DNA of 64,000 bases, taken from NCBI GenBank assembly GCA_035578905.1, contig JAQJVL010000111.1, positions 1,048,607-1,112,606 on the forward strand, written 5' to 3'. The translations under genes and the position numbers were made by a program. Source of the DNA: Stictocephala bisonia (taxonomy: Eukaryota; Arthropoda; Insecta; Hemiptera; Membracidae). The notes under the pieces are model-generated. The model saw only the letters and a program-made list of their open reading frames with translations. It ran no database searches and was not told the origin of the DNA. Below, piece by piece: positions 12,094 through 23,654 of the stretch. How positions within the stretch are numbered: position 1 is the stretch's first letter; every line of letters begins with the position of its first letter.

Positions 12094-12127
12094 GAAGACC
12101 AGAATAGCTTATTGAGCTAAGTGCCAA
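12094..12127 (+). repeat. Left terminal inverted repeat (34 bp)
   Basis: Perfect reverse complement of 14269-14302. It is preceded by target duplication ATTT. Confidence 0.95.
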
Positions 12128-12261
12128 TTTTTCACATTTTCACTTTTTCCACGCAAAATGGTCTATGAACAGAGGCCGTTTCCCTGCTAAGTGAGCTATG
12201 TTCCAATCTCAACTGATTTAGTTGCTATGGTCTCCGCAAGAATGCGTTGCCTGTATCTCCA

Positions 12262-12375
12262 TAGTAGTATTGACCCACCTGTCCACCCATACAGGCACAG
12301 TAGTATTGACCCACCTGCCCACCCATACAGGCACAGTAGTATTGACCCACCTGTCCACCCATACAGGCACAGTAG
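12262..12375. repeat. 36-bp minisatellite, 3 units, inside the TIR transposon
   Basis: Three tandem 36-bp units start AGTATTGACCCACCTGTCCA and end CAGGCACAGT. The middle unit has one T-to-C change. The unit resembles the 4.9-kb minisatellite (opposite strand) and the 51.1-kb one. Confidence 0.95.
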
Positions 12376-12495
12376 TATTTTCCGTCGTGCTAAATGTACT
12401 AAGTGCCAACTTGTTGCTGCAGCCATTTTGACTGCATTCACTTGTCATTTTGTGAACTGTTATGTTTGTTTCTCATGCAATAGTTGTATTTAACG

Positions 12496-13646
12496 ATGGA
12501 TATGAACAATACTATAGCATTTGATGATGAAGAGCATATTAGTTGGAGAAAACAACAGCAAAAGGCTAGATTAAGCGGCAAAGTGTACCTCACACAGAAG
12601 GAAAAGAAACTGAAACCTGCCAAAAAACCACCAGAAGTTGAGGTTAGTAATTTTTACGATTTTTATGATAGACATGTTAAGCAAAATCAAAGAGTTTAAA
12701 CTCTATAGAAGCTCGAGAAGCGAAGAAAAACTTGGAGATTCACCTTAGAAAGGCTGAAATGGCTTATAGTTTGATGAAAAAAGAAGCTACTGATAGTATG
12801 CTTCCAAGTAGTAGTACATGCAACATTGTTATGGATTTGCAAAAGGTTTTCCCACTACCCAAGTTTTCACACAGTGACATGTACTACAGTAGACAGCTGT
12901 CATGCTATGACTTTGGTTTGCATGTTTCTGACACTGGTGACGGAGTAATGTGTGTATGGTATGAGGGTAACTCAGGGCGTGGTGGTAATGAAATGGCTTC
13001 ATGCCTTTTGCAAGCTATTAATTTAGATTCTCTTAGAAATGAGAAAAGAAACCTGACTATCTGGAGTGACAACTGTGGTGGGCAGCTGAAAAACAGAATG
13101 CTTGTTTGCTTGTATATGTTTCTCACTTCCTGTGGAATAATGGACAATATTGAGCATAAGTTTTTACTGAGTGGCCACAGCTATTCCTCTGCTGACAGGG
13201 ATTTTGGTTTGATAGAAAAAAGGGCAAAGGTTTCAAAAATGGAAGTTGTAACAGATGTTATACAAGTAATTAAGAGTGCAAGGACAATCAAACCATTTAA
13301 AACTATTGAAATGGTCGACAAATTTTTTAACTTTGACGCTGCTTCAAAAAAATTTCCAAACACAAAAACACTAGGCATTTCAAAGTTAACTTCCCTGAGA
13401 ATCACCAAGGACGAACATGGATATGTTTTGTACAAAAAAAGCTACAGTGAACTAGAGTCATGGAACAGGTGCTACGTCTTTCAAGATGGAGTGACTGTGG
13501 AGGACATTAAAAATTTGCAGCTAGAAAAACTAGAAGGAAACTTGCCAATTTCAGAGGCCAAAAAGAAAGACTTATCGGCAATGATTCCTTTTCTAAAAGA
13601 AGAAAACAAAGAATTCTACCGGGGATTATGTGGCACAATGGGCTAG
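12496..13646 (+). pseudogene. Transposase-like protein (DUF7869-like, RNase H-fold candidate), internally deleted
   Basis: The first frame starts at an ATG in good context (12496) and encodes an acidic then basic segment (RKQQQKARLSGKVYL), ending at a stop at 12699. A second frame (about 12730-13646, not in phase with the first) encodes about 300 residues. Conserved blocks are NIVMDLQKVFPLPK (near residue 35), YYSRQLSCYDFGLH, then IWSDNCGGQLKN (near 115), FLLSGHSYSSADRDFGLIEK (near 145) and a basic C-terminal half. The Asp residues in MDLQK and WSDNC plus the D/E of DRDFGLIE look like an RNase H-like DDE centre. From memory of the family, the Cys-rich middle found between these parts in related insect proteins is absent, so this copy seems internally deleted and frame-broken. 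It is the only coding region in the 34-bp-TIR element and presumably its (former) transposase. Confidence 0.65.
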
Positions 13647-14268
13647 GCTAATACAACCTTGGACTGTATTAACTTTTTGAACGGTTGAAATTTGTCTAAT
13701 TTTGTCAATGGTTACTGGTACTTCAGTTATTTTTATTGTTCAGACAGATTTTAAATACATATTTTTGAGTTCCTAGTTTTCTTTTGTTACTAACCCACTA
13801 GTGATATTACCTCAAACCTATCTTAGTTACAATGAAAAAAAAACTCAAACTTAGGCTAACAATGTAAATGAATAGAATCATTGCTTAGAAATAAAAGCAT
13901 GAATATGGTCAAGAGGTAGTGAAACTTGTTTTAAAATTCAAGTGATATTGATTTATAAAACAAAGTTATGTTTATATTGTAAAAACAATATAAAGAAATA
14001 AAAAAGGAGATATTTTAATTGGTGGAGTTAGCACAAAAAGCATGAATGCACAACATGGACTTAGTACAATAAGCATGAAACTATACTCTGGACATAAAAT
14101 GTTCTGATGAAATATTTTTTTTCTAAGTTAATTATTAACTTTTAAGCTTTAAACTTAAAAACTTGTTTTTTGTGTTTAAATTACACAAAAGAAAAAATTT
14201 AAGTACTATACTGAATATGTTATTCAAGGAAAAAAACAGTTATTATGTGTTTTCCACAAATTTGCTTT

Positions 14269-14302
14269 TTGGCACTTAGCTCAATAAGCTATTCTGGTCT
14301 TC
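14269..14302 (-). repeat. Right terminal inverted repeat (34 bp)
   Basis: Perfect reverse complement of 12094-12127. It is followed by target duplication ATTT. Confidence 0.95.
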
Positions 14303-14784
14303 ATTTATAAAGTACATATAAAGATTGATGATATCCAGTCGGTATAAAATAAGTAAAAAAATCAATCAATTTGGCAAATTGAAAAGTTTAAAAATAGTGA
14401 GCCCTAATAAAAATTAATAAAAATAATGAGCTTATTATGGGAGGGATGTATTGTGAATTTGCGGTGAATAATTCTGTATAGTATATATTTCTAAATTATA
14501 TGTTATATTTTATAGTTCCTCGTGGTGTATATGACTGACAATCTTCAAGCCACCTGCAGAATAAAAATCTTGGTTTTCTTATCATCCATCGTTATTTTAT
14601 CATCCTTAAAAAATTAATTGTTTCATAATTTAATTTGATAAATTATCATAAATAATGTTTCATAAACTTGTAAATTAAGAATACAAATAAATAAACCCCT
14701 TTATTTAGAAGTGCATAAACTATGTTTCATTTGCTCAATGTATAACTTATTTAGTTTGAGAATTTGCCTAAAATTCAAACAAGA

Positions 14785-14874
14785 AGTCTCATTTAATAAT
14801 TCAAACAGGTTAATGAGAAATTAATTTTTTTGTAAACCTTTGCAAACTCGGTAATGACAAACGCTAGACAAAAT
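14785..14874 (+). repeat. Long inverted repeat, left arm
   Basis: Starts AGTCTCATTTAATAATTC and ends ACGCTAGACAAAAT. It matches the reverse complement of 20286-20376 at roughly 90 percent by eye. It begins exactly where homology to R7.8 copies A and C stops, so it marks an insertion edge. Confidence 0.8.
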
Positions 14875-16107
14875 CTGTTTAAACCTAAATTAATTGTGTT
14901 ATTTAAGTGACACTAAAATCTTACTCTCGTATTAAATAGAATTTTCTTGAACTAGGAAGAAAGATTCAGGAGTTCTCAAAACTAGATTGTCAACAAGGCG
15001 GCGGTGATACCACACGCACAATGTACAGTCACTGGCTCAGCTCTGGCCTCTTCCATTGCAAACAAATCTTGTCAATTAGCAATAGAACATTACCTAAAAT
15101 TTGAAAGAGCCTAAATATTAGAATTGCAATAAACACTGATAATTATATATACAATGAATCCTATAGCATTATTGTCACATCTAAATAAAAAAAATTGTAA
15201 TATCACTAAAACTAAATAACTGTAATCAAAATAAACTAGTGGTTATACTATACTAAGCACCGTTAAATCTATAAAGAACTGAACACGAACACACCACAAA
15301 GTCAAAATTCAACTAACTTACATTATTTATTACTGGAGAAACATTTCTTATCTGGAAATATTGTCGATCGGAATTCATTTTACCATTGATTTTACTATAC
15401 ATAGAAGATAGTTCCATCCAATGTTAAATTTTGAGGCACGGAAAATGGGAGCGACCGTGCTGCAACCTGTCGTCAATCAAGTTAAAGAGGTCGAAATTGC
15501 CTCCAGTTTCGACTGTTCGGTTGCACAACCTGGGAGCAGTAAAGGAAACTAATCACTCCCTCCTATTCTCTCTTGTTTCTTTTAAGACGCTCGTCCGGAC
15601 TGTCGCCACTGCATCTGTCTAGGCGATTGGCCTTGATAGTAGGTCAAAGTGGGATATTATTCCTTGCTGTGCTATGTCTTGCACGGAAAGAAATCGCGAT
15701 CTTTTATTTAGGCCTTAGGGGGTTGTGAATATGAAAAATGTTAGGGGAAATTTTTTTGTTATTTTGTCAATGTAAATAACAGTGTGTTAAAGATGTTTAG
15801 TTAAAACATTATGCATTATCTAAAATGATGTAAATACTGTTTGTATTATAAGTTTATTGATATTTTAAGTAATTGTATATTTAGAAGTAGCAAGAAAAAT
15901 GGTGGTCGTTCTAAATTGTTAAAGGCTTAATTGTTAAGTCCCTGGATAGCACCAAACATTTTATATAAATTTGAGAGACGTAAAAAATTATATAAAATTT
16001 CTACGAAAAGACCATATGACAGTTTTTCAAAATTATTTTGCAAAATGTACTAATGAATTAAATAATGTGATCAATTTTACAAAAAAAACAATTATTATTC
16101 AACATTA
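14875..16107. other. Unannotated DNA between inverted-repeat arm and LINE relic
   Basis: AT-rich overall. 15425-15660 is GC-richer with a 63-codon frame on the + strand that matches no motif known to me. Confidence 0.35.
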
Positions 16108-16780
16108 TTAGAAAACTGTAAAGGTGATGTATCTGAGCAGTGGAAGGTAATAAATAACTTAACAAGTGGTTCCTCAAAGAAAATAGTTGAGCTAATTGAA
16201 TTGCCAAATGGCGAAGTTACGCGTGAGCCTTCCGTCATTGCTGATAATATAAACAATCAATCACCTTATCACAATCCAGTCTAGCCGTCCAGACGTTGTG
16301 CATTCCAATGCCCTTCCACCTTTACGTACTTAATGTCAACATTCATTATTTATAACTCCAACAGATTTAGATGAAATTAAGAGTATTGTTAAGCTTTTAA
16401 AAAATAAAAAAATAACTGGCTCTGACCAAATTAATATACATTTACTGAAAAATATAATTAATGAGATTGCACCAGTTTTAGTTCACTTACTAAACAGTAG
16501 TTTTATCAAAGGCATTTTTCCTGAGAGCCTGAAGTTAAGTTCAGTGGTACCTATTTTGAAGGACAATAACTCTATAAACTAGATAACATAATAACTATCA
16601 GCTTGTTATCTGTATTCTCTAAGGGTTTTGAAAAAAAACAATGATTAAATGACTCCATAGTTATTTACCTAAGTTAAATTTTCTTAATCCACGTCAATTC
16701 AGTTTTATCAAAGGAAAGTCATCTGAGGATACGTTATTAGAAGTATCAGAAATAATTTATAACAATTTAATTATTCATTA
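16108..16780 (+). pseudogene. LINE reverse-transcriptase fingers relic
   Basis: Degenerate + strand coding. An initial frame reads SEQWKVINNLTSGSSKKIVE with LPNGEV and PSVIADNIN, the spacer before the reverse-transcriptase domain. A later frame has TDLDEIKSIVKLLKNKKITG, SDQI, LLNSSFIKGIFPE and SSVVPILKD, the classic RT0-RT1 blocks of jockey-like LINEs. A third fragment reads LSVFSKGFEK and NPRQFSFIKGKSSEDTL. At least two frameshifts and several stops break it, and no YADD block follows. It is a dead, truncated element. Confidence 0.75.
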
Positions 16781-17138
16781 ACTTATCATCTGTCATATAG
16801 TTCACATTTAATACTAGAATTAACCCTTTATATTATTGAAATCATTATTCATTTTTTATCAAGTAATTAAAGCTTCTTGTCATTATTGCATTTTATAATT
16901 ATTGTTGTATTTTTAACTATAAATGAATATTCCTTTTTGTTTAAAAGTAAATTGAACTATTTGTCATAAATATCACAATATTAAAATCTGCTTCCGGGTC
17001 ACACCGTGGACAGTGAAATGTGTGTGGTAGGCCTACCGAAAGTTTTAATATTCGTTGTTTTCCTCATGTGTGAAGTGTGTTTGCTAAGTTTTAATTAATT
17101 TGTGACGCGTCCCACTTGGACTTATTTGTTTTCTTTAA
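16781..17138. other. AT-rich DNA leading to hammerhead-like motif
   Basis: No coding is seen. It could be the 3' part of a retroelement ending in the motif at 17139. Confidence 0.35.
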
Positions 17139-17180
17139 CCTGAAGATGCCGTCCGCATTCACGGCGAAACATGTAGTTGT
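17139..17180 (+). repeat. Hammerhead-like motif, unpaired
   Basis: CCTGAAGATGCCGT, a loop CCGCATTC, then ACGGCGAAACATGTAG. A perfect 5-bp stem (GCCGT/ACGGC) separates CTGAAGAT from GAAA, the best-formed example in the window. The tract CATGTAGTTGTT could give only a 2-bp third stem. Confidence 0.6.
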
Positions 17181-19860
17181 TATCACCATCACACGCTGTG
17201 AACTGTTTGACGGAAGGTAAAGTAAACCTATTTTAGTCTATACCAGGATTGGCAGTTTTTCTTTTTATTTGATATAAAGAGATGGAGATAAAGAGAAAAT
17301 ATTTGCTGTATTGATGATTTCTTAAATAGTGGCGGAGTCATAAAATGAAAAAGAAAAAAAAAACATACTTGCACACAATTCAGTTCTTCAGTTGCGTTGC
17401 CGAAAATCGTGTAATAGGCCTACCTCACTCTCTGGCCGTTAACGAGTTGCGCGCAATCCTAGCTGCGTTAATTGCGATGTCCCAAGAAGGCCCCAAACCA
17501 GTACTCGAGTTGCGCGCAATACCGATCTCAGGTAGTCTGTCCAGTCTTGGTCGCTCAAAAAAGTAACTTAGACCTCAAGCTGTGCTATAGAAATATTTCG
17601 GTAAATATCAAAATCCGCCAAAAATAACTAGAATTTTCACTGGTCTGATTCCGAATAGCACCAAACTTATACTACAAAATAAGCACATATCTGCTTATAT
17701 TCTGTGCTTATATTTTCTTGGTTATTGGTAAAATATAATAATTATCTATATCAGCTGAACTTGTTTCCAAGATGACAAAACCAGGATTTCATTTTTCTAT
17801 AACAACTAAAGTGTGACAATATCTGAATTGATTTTGGGATTGAGTTGGATAAAAAATCCAATAAAATGGAAATATTTTTATTAATATTTATTATTTTGGT
17901 GTACGGTACTAGACTAACAATCATCACATATCCTTTGTTTTTCCTGTAACGTTTTAAGTACAGCTCGCACGTTTTGTTATTGGACCCTCGCCTAACTCTC
18001 ATTAGTGATTTAAGTTAAGTGATCACCGTAATACTATATCCTAATTAATCTAATGTGTAGATAAATAAGTGTAAATAATATAAGTTGTTTGACTTTTAGT
18101 CATCTTTTTAACCGAAGATGTTTAATATAATTATGTTTGCCATTCATTTAAATGTTACTATTAAATTACAATAATTTTTAAACATGTATAGCCTATATTA
18201 CGGCCCACAGTTCTAGAGTTGAAGTGTTTGGTTATTAAAAAAAGGTCCCTGTTCTTCTACTTAGGATTAATTTATCTAGTTTGAAAGTATATGCTTATCA
18301 TTAATACGATATATATATAATTGTTTCAATTTGAAACCATACTATTACAGTTCAAAATATGCGCAAAACCCAAATTTACGTATTATTTTTTAACTATATT
18401 ATTGTTTATTTGTAATATTTATTTGTTTATATAGTTTTGTTAGTTCTTGGCATTGTTTGTTCTGTTCATTCTCAGTTGTGTAAATAAGTCATATTCGAAT
18501 TGTTATAATTAAAAACACCACAGAGTGCGGTTATAGTTAATTTTGTTATTATTTAGACTGTGGTTACTTAAAATTAGTTATTTCTTATGTTATTGCTGGT
18601 CACGCTACTTGTGAAGTGTTACCAGTGTAATTCCAGAGTGTCTTTTCCAGAGAAATTGAAAATATAAATAAATTGCAGTTTATCCATACTTTCACATCTA
18701 GTAAAATAATAGTATGAAAAACTGATGTGTTAACTTTAATTATATTCGCCTTAAACACACGTTTTACAATGGTCTGATTCAATCTATGTTATAAATCGGT
18801 ATTTTTTAAAGGGGGACATAAACAAAATTTACAATAATTTCACAACCTGATTAAAATAATGAAAATTGAATCTAAATAATCAGAAGTCTAGTTATATTCT
18901 ATTGCGATAATATTTCCTAACCAATTGCAATTGACATCGAGATTGTTTTTCTCAAGAAGTAATAATAGAGTCACAACTCTTCATGATTCCGAAAAAAATA
19001 AAAACTGACCATTCACCAAACAATGAAATATTTTACAAACAATCATGCAATTACTTGGAACCAAATAATATGTTAATGTTAGAGTCAGTAATAATAAAAC
19101 ATATGTATATAATAAAATTAAAAATAATGCTATTTTAAATTAAATGCCTATACACAGATTGTCTGAATCAGGCCATAAGATGAAAGCTATTTTTATCTTG
19201 TATAGAAGTAAATTAGTGGTTTTGTTATGATTTGTTCTAACCCTATCATTCAATTTGAATCTCATTTGGGTTTTATATTTTGCCCAGTATTATTCTATAT
19301 AAATATCATAGGCCTATTTCAATATTTATTTTGTCAAAGAAATAAATAATGTCACATTTTTTAATATTTCACTATAGGCTATTCCTGGAATATTTGCAGA
19401 TTAATTTCATAATTGAAAGGAGAGTCATTGATTGGATTTGAAAACAATTTATTTTTTAATCAATTACGGCATATGAAAAACTAATGATTGAGTACAACAG
19501 TCGATTTAATCACCTAATCGATGGTTAAAATGCAATAAATAAAGATTTTTCAGATGGGCTATATAATATGAAAATGTTTACTTAAATCAGCAGTAATTAT
19601 CGCCAGCATTGCCGATAAGTTAGCGGTCTATTCAAGTGTGACTATTTACAAATACATGGTGTGTTAATCATATAAATCAATATGGTGTTTTAATTTATTC
19701 AGTTATAAATATTTCTTTATTCAATATGAATGTCACACTGAGTTTTACTGTAATAGTATCAATACAGTATTCTTTATTATTCGAAAGAGATGCAAGCAAA
19801 TATAAAAACAGAGAACCCGGATAAACGTTGGCCATATGGAATAACGTAAACAATTATCTA
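17181..19860. other. Long AT-rich intergenic stretch
   Basis: No family was recognised. A 17345-17566 frame on the + strand carries a 24-bp-spaced partial repeat (GAGTTGCGCGCAAT twice, near 17442 and 17508) but no domain. The remainder is AT-rich with many stops. Confidence 0.35.
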
Positions 19861-20060
19861 AGCAGGACGTTGTTTGTGTGCGTGACCTGAGGAAGGAGAG
19901 GGCGGGGCGGCTGTCTGGAGAATGGGAGAGTGGGTTAAGAGGAGGGAAGTGAGACAGAGACGGAAGAGCGTGCGAGAGAGAGCGGAAATAGGGCTATGCG
20001 CAGCGCAGCGTGGGGCCTCAAAACAGTTTAGGGGCCTCGCCACAACTCTCCCATATGGAT
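19861..20060. other. Purine- and GC-rich island
   Basis: A 200-bp stretch stands out from AT-rich flanks. It is rich in GGAGAG/GAGAGAG, with GGGCGGGGCGG near 19900 (a GC-box-like motif) and GCGCAGCGCAGCG near 19998. It could be a promoter-type island or an element end; no adjoining gene is recognised. Confidence 0.35.
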
Positions 20061-20285
20061 GGAGTATCTCTTTATATAGTAAAATCAATGGTTTTACGCT
20101 TGGGCTGAATATTCAGTCTACACTTTCCCTTGAGCAGAGTATACCTTACGCGTCCGACACAGCCTCGATGTATACGAACTATGAGTTTACTTCATCAACT
20201 CTTCATTATTTTTCCACATGTTTTATTAGTACAACAGTATTATTTTAGTAATACATAAATAAAACAGTTAATGTTTGCTCAAAGA
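20061..20285. other. Intergenic DNA, nothing recognised
   Basis: No gene or repeat supported. Confidence 0.3.
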
Positions 20286-20376
20286 AATTTTGTCTAGCGT
20301 TTTTCGTTTCAGAGTTTGCAAGGGTTTACCAAAAAATTAATTTCTCATTAACCTGTTAAAATTATTAAATGAGACT
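20286..20376 (-). repeat. Long inverted repeat, right arm
   Basis: Reverse complement of 14785-14874 with about nine differences. The arms enclose about 5.6 kb. No target-site duplication is obvious, so it could be the end of a large element or a second inverted copy of a small one. Confidence 0.75.
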
Positions 20377-20730
20377 TATACCAAACTAATCACAATAAAT
20401 CAAACTGTCATCCATCCACAAGACATTATTTTATTATTATTATTCTCGCAACAGTGACAGGTTAAAGACGACTCACGCGCAATTTCACTCATAAAAACGT
20501 GTTTTTAAATACAAATATCACTTTTAAAAAGCAAATTAGCTCTAGAAAAATCTTCAGCATAATTTTTCCTTAAAGAATATAAAATGGTGTACACTATACA
20601 ATCAGTTTGAAAATTATTGCTTGATTATTTTACGTTTGACAGCAAGTTAAAGCTCAGAGTTTTGTCATTTCAGACCAGTGGCGCGAGGCCGTTCCGCCAG
20701 TACCAAAGTTATTTTATTCGAACTATAAAG

Positions 20731-20797
20731 GCGGACAATTGCGGACACTAGGGATTAATGCTACCTGACAAGGGTTTGACAGGTATCTACAAATATT
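20731..20797 (+). repeat. MULE left terminal inverted repeat
   Basis: 67 bp, one mismatch to the inverted copy at 23542-23608. Confidence 0.92.
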
Positions 20798-21510
20798 TCA
20801 CTGCCGGACAATTGAGGACACGTTCTGGAAAGAGACTGATTTCCACCTAAAGAACGGATACATATATGATATATGGTATGATATATGATTTTAAGACTGA
20901 TTTCCATCACACTTTACACAGGCTTTGGACTGTCAAAATAGTAAAATCATTTTGGCGTGTTTAAAATCAGCTTAAGTAGGCTTCGTCATTCCTTATAACT
21001 ACTAATTCCTAATATTTGTTAATTAGGCTTTGTCATTATAAGTATTTACAATTATATACATATTCGTTACACTCAAAATGTTGTGTCAAATCCCAACTGT
21101 TGGATCTACTCTAATCTTTGGATATGTGAAATGGTCTTCAAAAATGATTTTATATTTTTTTTCTCTTCATACACCTGTACAGTTCTCTCTATCCTTTTAT
21201 CTAGTTTCATGTATTGCTTCTTCCTCTTCTTCCCTTCTAAATTTAGTTCCATCTTCATGAACACGCAGTTTGTGTTTTCAGCTTCTTTCTTCAAACAATC
21301 CACTAGCGTGTTAAATCTAGGGTGAGCGTTACCAATGAATGTGTTTATTTTGTTGTGCCACCCTTCTACTGCATTTGTTGTTCTGTGCCTTTTGCCGTAG
21401 CAATTCCACATTTCGATGGGTATTTTGTCATTCTCAAGCCATGTCTCTATAAAGTAATCGAAGAACTCTGACAGTTTTGGATTGTTGTGGTCGGGAGCTT
21501 CCGCATGAAC

Positions 21511-21949
21511 CTGCAACATTTCATAATATCTTTACATATTTTTTGAATTTTAAACTTTAATAAACGTTTATTCACTGGGAATGTACGTTGAGAATTTATA
21601 TACACTTGTTATCTTCAACCGTGAGGTTGTAAAATTTGTTAAATAGGTAGTTTTGGGTCCCCTGAATAGGCATATATAAAACATAATGCTTATAAATATA
21701 AATAAAATAAACAAAATAAAATAAAATATATGCTTTATAAAACAGGAAACGGTATTTAATGAGTTTATACTTTATTATAATATAATACAATATAAATTTA
21801 TATGTCTACCTGCAGATAAAAGTCCTTTCACAATTTTAACCACTTCTGTTTCTAGTCTATAATTACATTTAACCCCTAAAAAGGTAATTTCAAATAATTA
21901 CAAGTAATTTATGTAAGCTACAAGAGTTGGGTATTGTATTTTTACAAAC
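21511..21949 (-). other. MULE transposase intron 2
   Basis: Phase-0 intron, donor GTTTGT after CTCCAG and acceptor ATGTTGCAG. AT-rich interior. Confidence 0.75.
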
Positions 21950-22617
21950 CTGGAGCCATCCATCTCGCACGTCTTCTGCTTTCAAAAATGCCAAAGCCGC
22001 ACACATGTTGACATGAAGCTTCACATCTTCATTCGTACGATATTCTTCTGAAAGACCCAGATTCTGAATTTTTCTCCATAAGCATTTCTTCATATGGAAG
22101 TAGCACCCATTGACTTCGGTTGATGGAAAGACTTCATGAAGTGCCGATATTGCAGCTGCCTCAAAATCGACATTGACCATACTGGGACACCACTGCGGAA
22201 CTGATTCCTTAATAAGGCGAAACAGGCGAACATAGGTTTCTTTCTTCTTATTAGGAAGCAAGGCAAACATCACAGGGACAAAATTTGTTTCATCGTCCCG
22301 GCCTCCTAGGTCTGCGTGAACTGTGTACAATTGTGTAAACACCTTACTGCATGATTTAAATGTGCCATCCATGAAAAACTGAGATGATGTTCTAAGACTT
22401 TCTTTCCCTTTCGAACCACCGACAATTATTATTCGTTCTTCCTGTCCGTCGTCAGAAAGGAGAAAACTGCTTCCATCGCCCATTTTTAAGATGTCCTCAT
22501 TGAGAATGAAATCGTGATAATTTTTTGGCTCTTGCTGATTTCCCCTTGCTTCTCTCTCTCTCCGTAAGTTTCTCTTCAACGATTCTGGATTCGGCAATTT
22601 TGTCACAAAGTCATAAC

Positions 22618-23099
22618 CTGAAATAAAAAAAATCTAATTAGTACAAAGTTAAGTTTCTCAATACCAAGCAGATTCAATCTTTAAAAACATACGAAATTTT
22701 CTCAGCTTTGCGGCGATGACAATATTTCTAACATAATCTAATCACTATTATTTGACTAAACGATCAGCTGTTTTACAAAAGTGAAAACAATAAGTTTAAT
22801 TGTCTTGTTGGTCACTATGACAATGAATGCAGTTACTTCATGATTTTTTGACTAGACGATCAGCTGTTTTACTTTCCCGGCGAGTTTATTTTCCCGGCGA
22901 GTCTTTCTCGGCGAGGTCAAGAAAACGCAACTTTCGGCCCGCTTATTAGGTATGTAAAACACCTGTTTTCATTGTAATATGGTGAAAAATATATTATTTA
23001 ATTTTCTAATCAAGTTTTTCAGAAAACTTGTACAAGAAACACTTGAAAATCTTTTATGATAAATATAAAACTTTAATAAATAAAAGAATAGACCTCTAC
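22618..23099 (-). other. MULE transposase intron 1
   Basis: Phase-1 intron, donor GTAGAG and acceptor TTTATTTCAG. It splits a Gly codon and restores an in-phase N-K-G-Y-D reading across the junction. Confidence 0.75.
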
Positions 23100-23541
23100 C
23101 TTTATTATGAAGGTTTCCCATTTCATCGGTGTATATCTCAGATAACTTGGTGGTTTCTTCTCGAGCCCTCTTCTTGCAATTTTGTACTTGCTTCTTTACT
23201 TCCACAGCTGCATCATCAGGTGGGGCGCACACATGTTCGGACACATACAGTATATCACTTCTTCGATCTTCGACCGCATCAATCCTTTACAATTACTCGA
23301 TTTTTCACGTAAGCAATGCCATATAACAACCCCTGCCTTCGATTCTCTAAACTTACGATACGCGTAACCCTTATGAAGAGCACAAGGTTTTCCCCTTTCC
23401 GTAGTAGTAACTTCCATACCGAACTATGTTAACACTGTGACGGTAGAAATCAAACTGAAAAATTCCAGTGGCCTCCCTCGCCTCTATCCTGGTATTTCAC
23501 CCCCGTGAGTCATCTGTTGTTTTGGTCTAGTGGTATTCTAT

Positions 23542-23608
23542 AATATTTGTAGAGACCTGTCAAACCCTTGTCAGGTAGCATTAATCCCTAGTGTCCGCAA
23601 TTGTCCGC
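23542..23608 (-). repeat. MULE right terminal inverted repeat
   Basis: Inverted copy of 20731-20797. Confidence 0.92.
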
Positions 23609-23654
23609 TTTTAAGACGTGTCCCCAATTGTCCGTGTCCGCAACTGTCCGGACA

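Larger units (their letters stand above)
12090..14306 (+). mobile_element. Complete TIR DNA transposon with 4-bp TSD
   Basis: Two perfect 34-bp terminal inverted repeats bound the element at 12094-12127 (begins GAAGACCAGAATAGC) and 14269-14302. It is flanked by the 4-bp direct repeat ATTT (12090-12093 and 14303-14306). The paralogous sequence in R7.8 copy C (34329-34332, AAGGTATTTATAG) has a single ATTT and no insert, which fixes the boundaries. The 2209-bp element holds a minisatellite, a two-part open reading frame and AT-rich 3' DNA. Perfect TIRs suggest recent insertion. A 4-bp duplication would fit Sola- or Academ-type superfamilies, but the class is not proven. Confidence 0.9.
9835..14784. 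repeat. R7.8 dispersed family, copy B (two nested insertions)
   Basis: It contains block 1 (9835-10190), block 2 (to about 10600), block 3 (10985-11580) and block 4 (11605-12093, resuming 14303-14784). A SINE interrupts it at 10600-10985, and a 2.2-kb TIR transposon interrupts it at 12094-14302. Copy C at 32472-35340 has neither insertion and gives the empty-site sequence for both. Homology stops at AATTCAAACAAG near 14783, where block 5 is missing. Inside, 10035-10110 and 10262-10330 form an imperfect inverted repeat of about 60 bp. Confidence 0.8.
21106..23417 (-). pseudogene. MULE transposase with FLYWCH-like zinc finger, three exons, one frameshift
   Basis: Exon 1 runs 23417-23100, exon 2 22617-21950 and exon 3 21510-21106 (stop). 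Introns of 482 and 439 bp have GT-AG ends (AAG|GTAGAG ... TTTCAG|GTTATG; CCAG|GTTTGT ... TTGCAG|GTTCAT) and join in phase, giving about 463 codons. Exon 1 encodes a FLYWCH-like finger (GYAYRKF, VIWHC, NCKG, then EHVC). Exon 2 holds the MULE core: QFFMDGTFKSC (first Asp), FALLPNKKKETY, MVNVDFEAAAISA (second Asp) and NGCYFHMKKCLW. Exon 3 has RTTNAVEGWHNKINTF, the usual post-core block. A one-base slip near 23245 separates the finger frame from EHVCAPPD, so this copy is probably dead unless the slip is a sequence error. It belongs to the insect MULE group; it cuts and pastes the surrounding element. Confidence 0.85.
20731..23608 (-). mobile_element. MULE-type DNA transposon
   Basis: Arms of 67 bp with one mismatch lie at 20731-20797 (GCGGACAATTGCGGACACTA ...) and, inverted, at 23542-23608. 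They bracket a minus-strand transposase gene. The subterminal motif GTCCGCAATTGTCCG is repeated again just outside the right arm (23617-23655), and a related GGACAATTGAGGACAC lies inside the left arm (about 20808). The true right end may therefore reach 23656, where an R7.8 block 5 copy starts abruptly. No target duplication was found. Confidence 0.85.

Noticed and set aside
12191..12448. Repetitive proteins from the 36-bp minisatellite
   Set aside because: 36 is a multiple of three, so four frames stay open by chance; no signal or domain was recognised.
20731..23608. hAT or piggyBac assignment for the 20.7-kb element
   Set aside because: The transposase has MULE blocks (FMDGTF, VNVDFE, FH, EGWHN) and FLYWCH-like finger, not RNase H blocks of hAT or piggyBac.
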